Part shown: positions 50,090 to 57,821 of the stretch, piece by piece
Layout: the number at the start of each line of letters is the position of its first letter
Numbering within the stretch: position 1 is the stretch's first letter
Assembly: GCA_002255925.1 (NCBI GenBank)
Contig: NKIH01000002.1
Location: 248,001-312,000, forward strand
Direction of reading: 5' to 3'
Length of the DNA: 64,000 nucleotides
Source of the DNA: Burkholderiales bacterium PBB6
Lineage (GTDB): Bacteria; Pseudomonadota; Gammaproteobacteria; Burkholderiales; Burkholderiaceae_C
Notes under the pieces: model-generated
Database searches by the model: none
Told to the model about the DNA's origin: nothing
Seen by the model: only the letters and a program-made list of their open reading frames with translations
Position numbers and translations under genes: made by a program

Positions 50090-51145
50090 ATGAACGATCT
50101 CGATCAACTGGTGGCCGCCGCCCAGGCCGACTTTGCCCGCGCCGCCACGCCAGCCGACCTTGAAAATGCCAAGGCACGCTACCTCGGCAAATCCGGTCAG
50201 GTGACCGATCTGCTCAAGGGCATGGCTGCGCTGTCGCCGGAAGAAAAGAAGACCCGCGGCGCCGAGATCAATCAGACCAAGCAGCGCGTTGAAGCGCTGC
50301 TGACCGAGCGCCGCGCCGCCCTGGCCGACGCCGAACTCCAGGCCCAGCTGAAGGCTGAAGCGCTGGACGTGACCCTGCCCGGTCGCAGCCGCAGCCAAGG
50401 CGGCCTGCACCCCGTGTCGCGCACCCTGGAGCGCATCGAAGCCATCTTCGGCTCGATGGGTTTTGATGTGGCGGACGGCCCCGAGATCGAGGAAGACTGG
50501 TTCAACTTCACGGCATTGAACACGCCCGCGGATCACCCGGCGCGCTCGATGCACGACACGTTCTACGTGGACACCAAGGCCCCGGACGGCTCTGGCCATT
50601 TGCTGCGCACCCACACCAGCCCGATGCAGGTGCGTTACGCGGTGCAGCACGTGAAAAAACACGCGGCTGCGCTGGCCGCCGGTGAGGCCATCCCAGAGAT
50701 CCGCGTCATTGCGCCGGGCCGCACTTACCGCGTGGACAGCGACGCCACGCACTCGCCGATGTTCCACCAGTGCGAAGGCCTGTGGATCGGCGAGAACGTC
50801 AGCTTCAAGGACCTGAAGGCGGTGTTCGCCGACTTCTTCCGCAACTTCTTCGAGACCGATGACCTGGACATCCGCTTCCGGCCGTCGTTCTTCCCGTTCA
50901 CCGAGCCGTCGGCCGAGGTGGACATCGCTTTTGCCAGTGGGCCGCTGAAGGGCCGCTGGCTGGAAGTGGCTGGCTCCGGCCAGGTGCATCCGAACGTCGT
51001 GCGCAACTTCGGCCTCGACCCGGAGCGCTACATCGGCTTTGCCTTCGGCATGGGCCCTGACCGCCTGACGATGCTGCGTTATGGCGTGAATGACCTGCGC
51101 TTGTTCTTTGATGGTGATCTGCGCTTCCTGAGCCAGTTCAAGTGA
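50090..51145 (+). CDS. pheS: phenylalanine--tRNA ligase alpha subunit
   Basis: The 351-residue catalytic alpha subunit of the (alpha-beta)2 class II enzyme. An N-terminal coiled coil (about 1-85) is followed by motif 1 around [19 protein letters not shown], motif 2 with [15 protein letters not shown], and motif 3 [18 protein letters not shown]. The ATG at 50090 ([12 protein letters not shown]) lies soon after the rplT terminator and lacks an obvious Shine-Dalgarno. pheT follows after 51 bases. Confidence 0.97.
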   Translation: MNDLDQLVAAAQADFARAATPADLENAKARYLGKSGQVTDLLKGMAALSPEEKKTRGAEINQTKQRVEALLTERRAALADAELQAQLKAEALDVTLPGRSRSQGGLHPVSRTLERIEAIFGSMGFDVADGPEIEEDWFNFTALNTPADHPARSMHDTFYVDTKAPDGSGHLLRTHTSPMQVRYAVQHVKKHAAALAAGEAIPEIRVIAPGRTYRVDSDATHSPMFHQCEGLWIGENVSFKDLKAVFADFFRNFFETDDLDIRFRPSFFPFTEPSAEVDIAFASGPLKGRWLEVAGSGQVHPNVVRNFGLDPERYIGFAFGMGPDRLTMLRYGVNDLRLFFDGDLRFLSQFK

Positions 51146-51196
51146 TCGCCGAGGCGATCCAGACACCCACCATTCGGAACACTTTCGGACTTCAAC

Positions 51197-53620
51197 ATGC
51201 AATTCCCTGAATCCTGGCTGCGCGAGTTCTGCAACCCTCCGCTGTCGACGGCCCAACTGGCCGACCTGCTGACCATGGCTGGCCTGGAAGTGGAGGAGAT
51301 GCGCCCGGTGGCGCCTGCCTTCACCCAGATCGTCGTGGCGGAAATCGTCGAGGCCGAGCAGCACCCGAATGCAGACCGCCTGCGCGTCTGCAAGGTTGAC
51401 GCCGGCCCCTTGAGCCAAGGCGGCCTGCTGCAGATCGTCTGCGGTGCACCGAACGCCCGTGTTGGCATCAAGGTGCCACTGGCGATGGTGGGCGCCGAGT
51501 TGCCCCCGGGCGACGATGGCCAGCCGTTCAAGATCAAGCTGGGCAAGCTGCGCGGCGTGGATAGCCAGGGCATGCTGTGCTCGGCGCGCGAGCTGAAGCT
51601 CAGCGAGGACCACGGCGGCCTGCTGGAGTTGCCGGCCGATGCGCCGCTGGGCACGTCGATCCGCGACTACCTGAACCTCGACGACACGCTGTTCACGCTG
51701 AAGCTCACGCCGAACCTGGCGCACTGCCTGAGCGTGAAGGGCATCGCCCGCGAGGTGTCGGCACTCACCGGCTCGCCCATGCTGCAGCCGGCCATTGCGG
51801 CCGTGGCTCAGCAGCATGGCGAAGTGCTGCCCGTGTCGATCCAGGACACCGACCTGTGCGGCCGTTTCAGCGGGCGTGTGGTGCGAGGCGTCAACCCCAA
51901 GGCGGTCACGCCTGCCTGGATGGTGGAGCGTCTGGCCCGTTGCGGCCAACGTGCGGTCAACCCGCTGGTGGACATTTCGAACTACGTGATGTTCGAGTTC
52001 GGCCGTCCTTCGCACATCTTCGACCTCGACAAGATCCACGGCGGCTTGCAGGTGCGCTGGGCGAAGGCCGGTGAAACGCTGAAGCTGCTGAATGGCAACA
52101 CGGTGTCGCTGGATGCCGAGGTGGGCGTGATCGCCGATGAGCAGGCGGTGGAATCGCTGGCCGGCATCATGGGCGGTGACGCCACGGCCGTGTCTGACGA
52201 CACCCGCAACATCTATGTTGAAGCGGCGTTCTGGTGGCCGCGTGCCGTGGCCGGCCGTTCGCGCCGCTACAACTTCTCGACCGACGCTGGCCACCGCTTC
52301 GAGCGTGGTGTGGATCCACAGAGCACGGTGGAGCACATCGAGCGCATCACCCAACTGGTGATCGACATCTGTGGCGGCGAAGCTGGTCCGATCGACGACC
52401 AGCAACCCGCGATGCCGGTGCGAACCCCCGTGGCCATGCGCATTGCACGCGCCGCCAAGGTCATCGGCATGCCGCTGATGCAAGCCGAATGCGAAGGCGT
52501 GTTCACCCGACTCGGTTTGCCCTTCGTGGCCACCGACGGTGTGCTGACGGTCACGCCACCGAGCTGGCGGTTTGACATCACGATCGAGGAAGACCTGATC
52601 GAGGAAGTGGCCCGCGTGCTGGGCTTTGCCCGCCTGCCCGCCACGCCGCCATTGGCCCCGGTCACCGCGCGCATTCGTCCGGAAGCACAGCGCAGCCGCT
52701 TCGCGGTGCGCCATGCCCTGGCCGCGCTCGATTACCAGGAAACCATCAACTTCAGCTTCGTCGAAGCCCGCTGGGAGCAAGAGCTTGCCGGCAACGCCGA
52801 CCCGATCAAGGTGCTGAACCCGATCGCCTCGCCTTTGGCCGTGATGCGTTCCAGCCTGCTGGGCAGCCTGGTGCAGGTGCTGAAGTACAACCTGGCCCGC
52901 AAGGCACCGCGCGTGCGCGTGTTCGAGATCGGCCGTGTCTTCTGGCGCGACGCTGCGATCAAGTCGAGCGACCACAGCGTGGAAGGCGTTTGCCAACCCA
53001 TGCGCGTGTCCGGTCTGGCCCATGGCTCGGCCGTGCCGCTGCAATGGTCGGCCGCCGACCGCGCCGTTGACTTCTTCGACGTGAAGGGCGACATCGAAGC
53101 GCTGTTGTCGCCGCGCAAGCCGGTCTTCGTGCCGGCTGAACATCCGGCCCTGCACCCGGGCCGCTGCGCAGCGGTGCAGCTCGACGGCGTGACGATTGGC
53201 CATGTGGGTGAGCTGCACCCGAAGTGGCGCCAGGGTTACGACCTGGCCCAGGCGCCGGTGCTGTTCGAGCTTGACCTGGATGTGGTGCAGCAGCAGCCCG
53301 TGCCGGAGGCGCAGTTGGTGTCGCGGCAGCAGTCGGTGCAGCGTGACCTCGCGCTGGTGGTGTCGGACCAGGTGGCGCACGATGCGCTGGTGGCCGCGCT
53401 CTCGGCAGATGCCGAAGGCCTGGTGCGCAGCGCCGTGCTGTTCGACATCTACAAGCCCAAGCAGGCCACCGCCGACCTCGCGGATGGCGAGCGCAGCCTG
53501 GCTGTGCGCCTGAGCCTGCTGGACGACGCCGCCACGCTGACCGACGACCGCATTGACGCGGCCGTGGCTGCCGCCGTGCAGCGCGTGCAGACGGCCTTTG
53601 GTGCGCGTCTGCGCGGGTAA
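51197..53620 (+). CDS. pheT: phenylalanine--tRNA ligase beta subunit
   Basis: An 807-residue beta subunit. It has an N-terminal tRNA-binding (EMAP/OB) domain ([20 protein letters not shown], about 45-150), B3/B4 editing domain (about 215-395 with [20 protein letters not shown] in part), B5 (about 405-480), a catalytic-like core, and a C-terminal ferredoxin-fold anticodon-binding domain ([13 protein letters not shown] to the end). Length and order are standard. ihfA begins 11 bases after its stop. Confidence 0.97.
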   Translation: MQFPESWLREFCNPPLSTAQLADLLTMAGLEVEEMRPVAPAFTQIVVAEIVEAEQHPNADRLRVCKVDAGPLSQGGLLQIVCGAPNARVGIKVPLAMVGAELPPGDDGQPFKIKLGKLRGVDSQGMLCSARELKLSEDHGGLLELPADAPLGTSIRDYLNLDDTLFTLKLTPNLAHCLSVKGIAREVSALTGSPMLQPAIAAVAQQHGEVLPVSIQDTDLCGRFSGRVVRGVNPKAVTPAWMVERLARCGQRAVNPLVDISNYVMFEFGRPSHIFDLDKIHGGLQVRWAKAGETLKLLNGNTVSLDAEVGVIADEQAVESLAGIMGGDATAVSDDTRNIYVEAAFWWPRAVAGRSRRYNFSTDAGHRFERGVDPQSTVEHIERITQLVIDICGGEAGPIDDQQPAMPVRTPVAMRIARAAKVIGMPLMQAECEGVFTRLGLPFVATDGVLTVTPPSWRFDITIEEDLIEEVARVLGFARLPATPPLAPVTARIRPEAQRSRFAVRHALAALDYQETINFSFVEARWEQELAGNADPIKVLNPIASPLAVMRSSLLGSLVQVLKYNLARKAPRVRVFEIGRVFWRDAAIKSSDHSVEGVCQPMRVSGLAHGSAVPLQWSAADRAVDFFDVKGDIEALLSPRKPVFVPAEHPALHPGRCAAVQLDGVTIGHVGELHPKWRQGYDLAQAPVLFELDLDVVQQQPVPEAQLVSRQQSVQRDLALVVSDQVAHDALVAALSADAEGLVRSAVLFDIYKPKQATADLADGERSLAVRLSLLDDAATLTDDRIDAAVAAAVQRVQTAFGARLRG

Positions 53621-53631
53621 GGGGCGAGGTG

Positions 53632-54006
53632 ATGAGCAATGCCGTACCCGACAGCACGCCCGCGCCTGAGCGTCTGACGCTCACGTCGGTGGAGACACCG
53701 ACGCTGACCAAGGCCGAACTGGCCGAGTTGCTCTTCGAGCGGCTGGGCCTGAACAAGCGCGAATCCAAGGACATGGTCGAGGCCTTCTTCGACATCGTCA
53801 ACGACACGCTCGTGGCCGGTGAGGATGTGAAGCTGTCGGGGTTCGGCAATTTCGCGATCCGCCGCAAGGCCCCGCGCCCGGGCCGCAACCCGCGCACGGG
53901 CGAGTCGATTCCCATCAAGGCACGAAATGTGGTGACATTTCACGCCAGCCACAAACTGAAGGCTGTTGTTCAGGGTGATGCACCGCCGCCGGAGGAGTTC
54001 GAGTAA
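53632..54006 (+). CDS. ihfA: integration host factor subunit alpha
   Basis: A DNA-bending HU-family protein, 124 residues. An N-terminal extension of about 26 residues precedes the core [30 protein letters not shown]. The DNA-contact arm with the intercalating Pro is in [22 protein letters not shown]. The ATG at 53632 follows GGGGCGAGG; a GTG three bases earlier is an alternative. Position after pheT is the conserved one. A short acidic tail (APPPEEFE) ends it. Confidence 0.96.
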   Translation: MSNAVPDSTPAPERLTLTSVETPTLTKAELAELLFERLGLNKRESKDMVEAFFDIVNDTLVAGEDVKLSGFGNFAIRRKAPRPGRNPRTGESIPIKARNVVTFHASHKLKAVVQGDAPPPEEFE

Positions 54007-54053
54007 AGTTTCAAAGCTCTGCCTGAAGCTGCTGATTCGGAACACCAAACGCC

Positions 54054-54506
54054 ATGGATGAAGCGACCGCAAGCCTGCCGGCCATCCCGGCCAAGCGCTA
54101 CTTCACCATCGGTGAGGTCAGCGAGCTCTGTGGCGTCAAGCCGTATGTGCTGCGTTACTGGGAGCAGGAGTTCACCCAGCTTCGTCCGATGAAGCGCCGC
54201 GGCAATCGCCGCTACTACCAGCACCATGAGGTGCTGCTGATCCGCAAGATCCGCGGCTTGCTGTATGACCAGGGCTTCACGATCAGTGGTGCACGCAACC
54301 GGCTGGGTGATGCGGTTCAATACCGCGGCGCACAGGACGAGGTTGAGGCCGTTGCATTTGACGAGAGCGACGCGCCGGCACATGTCGATTTGAGTGACCC
54401 GGCTGTGGTGGGCACGCTGGCTGCGCTGTCACCGCTCCCACTGAACCCGAGCCCGGCGCAGGTGCGCACCGAATTGTTGGCAATTCGGGAGCTGCTCCTG
54501 AATTGA
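54054..54506 (+). CDS. MerR-family transcriptional regulator
   Basis: 150 residues. The N-terminal winged helix reads [25 protein letters not shown] with the wing [35 protein letters not shown]. The C-terminal part lacks a metal-binding cysteine set and is Asp/Pro/Leu-rich, so an effector cannot be named. The gene regularly follows ihfA in beta- and gammaproteobacteria. It ends 31 bases before the tRNA-Pro gene. Confidence 0.92.
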   Translation: MDEATASLPAIPAKRYFTIGEVSELCGVKPYVLRYWEQEFTQLRPMKRRGNRRYYQHHEVLLIRKIRGLLYDQGFTISGARNRLGDAVQYRGAQDEVEAVAFDESDAPAHVDLSDPAVVGTLAALSPLPLNPSPAQVRTELLAIRELLLN

Positions 54507-54520
54507 GGGTGTTTTCAGCA

Positions 54521-54526
54521 TACAAT
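54521..54526 (+). promoter_or_regulatory. putative -10 box of tRNA-Pro
   Basis: TACAAT 11 bases before the mature 5' end of tRNA-Pro. A -35 match is weak (CTGAAT at 54498-54503). Confidence 0.5.
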
Positions 54527-54536
54527 GCTTGCTTAG

Positions 54537-54614
<78 letters not shown>

Positions 54615-54630
54615 AAAACAAGAAAAGAGA

Positions 54631-54664
54631 AAACGGGTCACGCCGAAAGTCGTGACCCGTTTTT
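54631..54664. terminator. bidirectional terminator after tRNA-Pro
   Basis: AAACGGGTCACG and CGTGACCCGTTT form a 12-base stem around CCGAAAGT, with a U-tract on the plus strand and a U-rich tract on the minus strand. It ends tRNA-Pro transcription and, from the other side, directly follows the stop of the 94-residue gene. Confidence 0.94.
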
Positions 54665-54948
54665 CATTCTGGGGCGTGATCTTTCGCTGACGCGTCCTCG
54701 GGGGCATCCACCAGAAAGAAGCCTTCACGGCGCCACCCCTTGAGGGTCAGTGTCCGGCCGACCCAGGTGTGCAGCACCGCGTCGCGCAGCGGGTGCCCGC
54801 CCACGCGGCGCAGCAGCAACTTGCCGGCTCCTCCCATGTCGAGCAGCACCGCTTCGCGCTCGCTCTTGCTGCCGGCCGCAATGCGTTCAAGCACCACGCG
54901 GCCATGCACGGTTTGCGGGGCCTCAGCGGGCGTGCAGTCGTCGGACAT
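54664..54948 (-). CDS. small protein of unknown function coupled to the clan CD protease
   Basis: 94 residues starting [13 protein letters not shown] at an ATG that lies inside the end of the protease gene (26-base overlap in another frame), so translation is probably coupled. The product has a compact beta-rich middle ([36 protein letters not shown]) and a charged tail. I do not recognise the family. Its stop adjoins the terminator. A partner, substrate or inhibitor of the protease is possible but is inference only. Confidence 0.6.
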   Translation of the reverse strand: MSDDCTPAEAPQTVHGRVVLERIAAGSKSEREAVLLDMGGAGKLLLRRVGGHPLRDAVLHTWVGRTLTLKGWRREGFFLVDAPEDASAKDHAPE

Positions 54949-56458
54949 GAAGCAGTTCTCCGTCATCTTCGGTGGCCACGATGGCCACGATGCGCACCAC
55001 ACCGGCTGCGTTGGTGCCCTGCGGTACCGGGCCCTTGATCACGTGCACTTGCCGCGTCGACGGCTTGGTTTTTGCCGTCGGCTGCACGGCAAAGCTCATC
55101 CGTGTTTGCTGCGACGGCGCCAGGCCAGTTTCTTTGGCCATGGCGGCGAGGGTCTTGGCGACTGACGTGGAAGGTGCGGTGTCGATCGGCTCCAGCGCGG
55201 GCATCGCCTTCGCCAGGTGGCTGCCTTCCCGGATCAGCTTTTCGCGCCGCAGGCCGCGCACGCTTCGATCACGTGTCTTGGCAAACGCCTTCTTGAAGGC
55301 GTCCGTGCGCGTCAGGGCATGCCCGCTGGTCGACACCGGGTGCAGCGAGGGGTCGCCCAGCAGGTAGAACTGCATGAGCGTCTTCAAGTCGTACGGATCC
55401 AGGTGGGTGCGGGCCCCCGCAAACTTCTGGCGGGCCTCCAGCGCTGCGCGGCCGGTGGACGCGCCGCTCAACACCTGCTGAAGGAAGAACTGGCAGATCA
55501 AGTCGGCGGATGCATTGCCTTCGCTCGGGCCATAGGCGATGGTGCTGCTGCCAAAGAAAGCGCTGGCGCCGTCCAGCAGGTAGGCGAGGGCGATGCCGTG
55601 CTGGCCACCTGCATCCTTGGGGTCATAAAGCTGGGCGCCGTAGCAGCACTCGGCCGCCACCACCGTGCCGGCAGACACGCGGTCTCGCAGGCGCTTGGCA
55701 TCATGGGCGACGGGAAACTCTTCAACGCCCGGTGGCTGACCGAAATACTGCGACGAGGCATCAGCGCCGTGGCAGTTGATGAAGTGCACACGCGCTGACA
55801 ACTGCCCCTTGCTCCAGGCCGGCCCTTCAGGGGGCACGCTGTGCAGGGCGTCGGTGGTGCCGAGGATGTTTTTCAGGCTCAGTTCGGTCGAGCCTTGCCA
55901 GGCCTGCGCCGTGATGCTGAAGCCCGATTGATAGTCTTCCGGGGCACGCGGCTCGGCGCGGGCCGCTGCGGTGATCAACTGGGCCAGCAAGCTGCTGTCG
56001 GTGTTGCCGATGATGTCGGGCAGCCGGCCCACCACGCGGGTCGGGCCCAGAAAGCGATTGGGATTGGTGCTGTAGGCGGTGTCGCAGGCGTAGGGCAGGT
56101 CGGTGGGCACCACCTGATCGCCGTCGCCGTCCTTCTCGCTCCAGGCCGGGTTGCGCACCGGCATCATCGGAACAATGTCGGGGCCTCCGAGCAGCATCAC
56201 ATAGTGCGGGTCGTGCGCCTTGCAAAGCCGGTCGATGGCTTGCTTGCAAGCCTTGGCATCGGCCACGGCACCCACGGCCTGGCCTGCGCCAGTCATGTCG
56301 GCGGCCATGTCGAGATGAACCACGGCGGTGATCAGCCCGCGGCGCTTGTCGGCCGTGATCAGCGTGCGCAGCGCCTTGGTGATGCGCTGCACCCCGGCGG
56401 TGCCGTATTTCCTGGTGAGTGCGCCGTGGTGGGTCACCACCAGCTTGTCGATGCTCAT
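54923..56458 (-). CDS. gingipain/caspase-like (clan CD) cysteine protease, cytoplasmic
   Basis: 511 residues, MSIDKLVVTHHG, with no signal peptide. The order of motifs is that of clan CD peptidases near family C25. YVMLLGGPDIVPMMPV (about 86-101) is followed by TDLPYACDTAYS and VVGRLPD. Then comes a hydrophobic strand ending in His-Gly (VHFINCHG, His230), and another ending in the cysteine pair (TVVAAECCYG, Cys271/272). LKTLMQFYLLGDPSLHPV (about 358-375) closes the catalytic domain. The last 130 residues are basic then beta-rich and unassigned. Known C25 gingipains are secreted; this one looks cytosolic. The substrate is unknown. An H-NS-like gene lies 84 bases upstream. Confidence 0.78.
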   Translation of the reverse strand: MSIDKLVVTHHGALTRKYGTAGVQRITKALRTLITADKRRGLITAVVHLDMAADMTGAGQAVGAVADAKACKQAIDRLCKAHDPHYVMLLGGPDIVPMMPVRNPAWSEKDGDGDQVVPTDLPYACDTAYSTNPNRFLGPTRVVGRLPDIIGNTDSSLLAQLITAAARAEPRAPEDYQSGFSITAQAWQGSTELSLKNILGTTDALHSVPPEGPAWSKGQLSARVHFINCHGADASSQYFGQPPGVEEFPVAHDAKRLRDRVSAGTVVAAECCYGAQLYDPKDAGGQHGIALAYLLDGASAFFGSSTIAYGPSEGNASADLICQFFLQQVLSGASTGRAALEARQKFAGARTHLDPYDLKTLMQFYLLGDPSLHPVSTSGHALTRTDAFKKAFAKTRDRSVRGLRREKLIREGSHLAKAMPALEPIDTAPSTSVAKTLAAMAKETGLAPSQQTRMSFAVQPTAKTKPSTRQVHVIKGPVPQGTNAAGVVRIVAIVATEDDGELLHVRRLHAR

Positions 56459-56542
56459 CGAACCGTCCCTCTGAATGAAGGACTTGATTGTGATCAGGTC
56501 CGGTCGTTCAGGCCAGCTTGGCCGCTGCGGTGTATCCCACGT

Positions 56543-56896
56543 TCAACGGTCTGGCTCGGGCGGCTGTTGTGCGGTGGCCTGAAATTCGGGCTTGAGTTCA
56601 TCTACGCGCAGGCCTTCCTTCAGCAGCGCGTTGCGCAACCAGTCGGGGTGTGCGCCCTGACCATCCCAGGTCTCACCGCTGACCGGGTGTCGGTACTTCA
56701 CGGGCAAGGGCGTGGCGGGTGCGGAGGGCGACGCTGCGGGTGTGTCGCCGGCCAGATCGTCCAGCGTGATGCCCCAGTAGGACATCAGCGAAACAATGCG
56801 GGCTACCACCGCGGCCTTGCCTCGACGGTCAAGCATGACGGTACGGGGGTCGGCGTCGAAGTGCCAGGTGTCCTGGTCGTGCGGGTTGTCGCTCAT
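56543..56896 (-). CDS. H-NS-type nucleoid-associated protein, variant motif
   Basis: 117 residues from the ATG at 56896 (MSDNPHDQDTWHFD). The N-terminal helix RRGKAAVVARIVSLMSYWGITLDDL resembles H-NS-family oligomerisation ends. The C-terminal block KYRHPVSGETWDGQGAHPDW (about 67-86) is the H-NS DNA-binding domain, but the usual R/Q-G-R minor-groove motif reads Q-G-A. A TTG seven codons upstream is a less likely start. It is followed after 84 bases by the protease gene and may share its transcript or silence the locus. Confidence 0.75.
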   Translation of the reverse strand: MSDNPHDQDTWHFDADPRTVMLDRRGKAAVVARIVSLMSYWGITLDDLAGDTPAASPSAPATPLPVKYRHPVSGETWDGQGAHPDWLRNALLKEGLRVDELKPEFQATAQQPPEPDR

Positions 56897-56965
56897 CTCA
56901 CGCAAACATGGCGGCAATCAAGCCTGGCCTGGTGACATTTGAGCAGGCGCTCAAAAAGGCATGCT

Positions 56966-56998
56966 GGAAAACAAACAGGCCACTCGATGAGTGGCCTG
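56966..56998 (-). terminator. terminator after small cysteine-rich gene
   Basis: CAGGCCACT and AGTGGCCTG pair around a 5-base loop. On the minus strand the stem is followed by TTTGTTTT. It lies 13 bases after the stop of the small cysteine-rich frame, which supports minus-strand transcription there. Confidence 0.85.
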
Positions 56999-57011
56999 TG
57001 GGGGATCGGAA

Positions 57012-57272
57012 TCAGGATTGCGCCTGGTCCAGTTCCTTGCAAGAAGGGGCACAAACGGCCTGGGCTTTACCCAGCAGTTTGCGGGACTTCAACTGCGCGC
57101 GTGGCCGGTGCTTGCCGCACAGGAAACACGACATGGTCGCGGCGCCAAAGGCACCGGTTGCAGAGAAGGGGGAACCCGCCACTTTAGAGCGGTATCGCAA
57201 ACCACCTGCGTCGATGGTGGTCTTGGGATCGTCCTTGGCCAGAATGAGCTCCTCGGATACGCTAAGAATCAA
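57012..57272 (-). CDS. small cysteine-rich (zinc-ribbon-like) protein
   Basis: Up to 86 residues. The C-terminal 40 (MSCFLCGKHRPRAQLKSRKL then GKAQAVCAPSCKEL) carry two cysteine pairs, CFLC and CAPSC, in a basic context that could bind zinc and nucleic acid. The start is uncertain: a TTG at 57272 gives the longest frame, GAGGAG at 57249-57254 is well placed for a CTG at 57242, and an ATG at 57134 gives only the zinc part. The protein-like composition and the terminator just downstream argue that it is real. The function is unknown. Confidence 0.5.
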   Translation of the reverse strand: MILSVSEELILAKDDPKTTIDAGGLRYRSKVAGSPFSATGAFGAATMSCFLCGKHRPRAQLKSRKLLGKAQAVCAPSCKELDQAQS

Positions 57273-57536
57273 AAAACAGGCTGCCGGTCAACGAGGATCA
57301 CCCGTTCCACCAACAACCACCGATTATCGCTGATCAGCAGGTTTCGGGCCAGCGTACAGATACGCTTTGGCCTCGGGCAAAACCCCAAGATCACGCCAAC
57401 TTCCCGCGGCCACCGCCCCAAATTCGGGCGGATGCGCGTTTTGGTTGCGTTTTGGTGGCGCTCGGCGCACTGCACCGAATGCCTTGCACTGCGGATGCGC
57501 CCAACTCCAAAGGACGCCAGAGCGCACACCACCAAG
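57273..57536. other. 264-bp stretch without a convincing gene
   Basis: Between the small cysteine-rich gene and the tRNA-Asn terminator. Open frames here are short and lack conserved character. TTGACC on the minus strand at about 57286-57291 could be a -35 element for the small gene. Nothing else is recognised. Confidence 0.5.
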
Positions 57537-57569
57537 AAAAAAGCCGCTTCAGACATCTGAAGCGGCTTT
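57537..57569 (-). terminator. terminator of the tRNA-Asn pair
   Basis: AAAGCCGCTTCAGA and TCTGAAGCGGCTTT form a 14-base stem with a 2-base loop; on the minus strand it runs into TTTTTT. It lies 5 bases after the 3' CCA of the second tRNA-Asn. Confidence 0.93.
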
Positions 57570-57574
57570 GAGAG

Positions 57575-57650
57575 TGGCTCCTCGACCTGGGCTCGAACCA
57601 GGGACCTACGGATTAACAGTCCGGCGCTCTACCGACTGAGCTATCGAGGA
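57575..57650 (-). tRNA. tRNA-Asn (anticodon GTT), second copy
   Basis: 76 bases with encoded CCA. The acceptor arm is TCCTCGA/TCGAGGA. The anticodon loop CTGTTAA gives GTT. It is nearly identical to the upstream copy; differences lie in the acceptor stem and one D-loop base. Confidence 0.97.
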
Positions 57651-57702
57651 ATTGTCTGCTTATGTCGGCCAAGGCAAGCGGTGGCACCTTGGCGTCTTGA
57701 TC

Positions 57703-57778
57703 TGGCTCCCCGACCTGGGCTCGAACCAGGGACCTACGGATTAACAGTCCGGCGCTCTACCAACTGAGCTATCGGGGA
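57703..57778 (-). tRNA. tRNA-Asn (anticodon GTT), first copy
   Basis: 76 bases with encoded CCA. The acceptor arm is TCCCCGA/TCGGGGA and the anticodon loop CTGTTAA. It lies 52 bases upstream of the second copy on the same strand, likely one transcript from the promoter at 57792-57821. Confidence 0.97.
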
Positions 57779-57791
57779 AGTGAAGCCTCAG

Positions 57792-57821
57792 ATTATAGGC
57801 AGAAAATCATCACTTTCACAA
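57792..57821 (-). promoter_or_regulatory. promoter of the tRNA-Asn pair
   Basis: Minus-strand TATAAT (57797-57792) with TTGTGA (57821-57816) 18 bases upstream. The -10 lies 13 bases before the mature tRNA 5' end. The -35 overlaps the stop codon of the TonB receptor gene. Confidence 0.7.

Noticed and set aside
50075-53380. Long minus-strand open frame (about 1100 codons) opposite pheS/pheT
   Set aside because: Antisense shadow of GC-rich genes: His/Arg/Gln-rich, no domain, and both plus-strand genes are certain.
57269-57556. Minus-strand open frame of 95 codons (MSEAAFF...) near tRNA-Asn
   Set aside because: Its start lies in the tRNA-Asn terminator hairpin and the product has no protein-like pattern.
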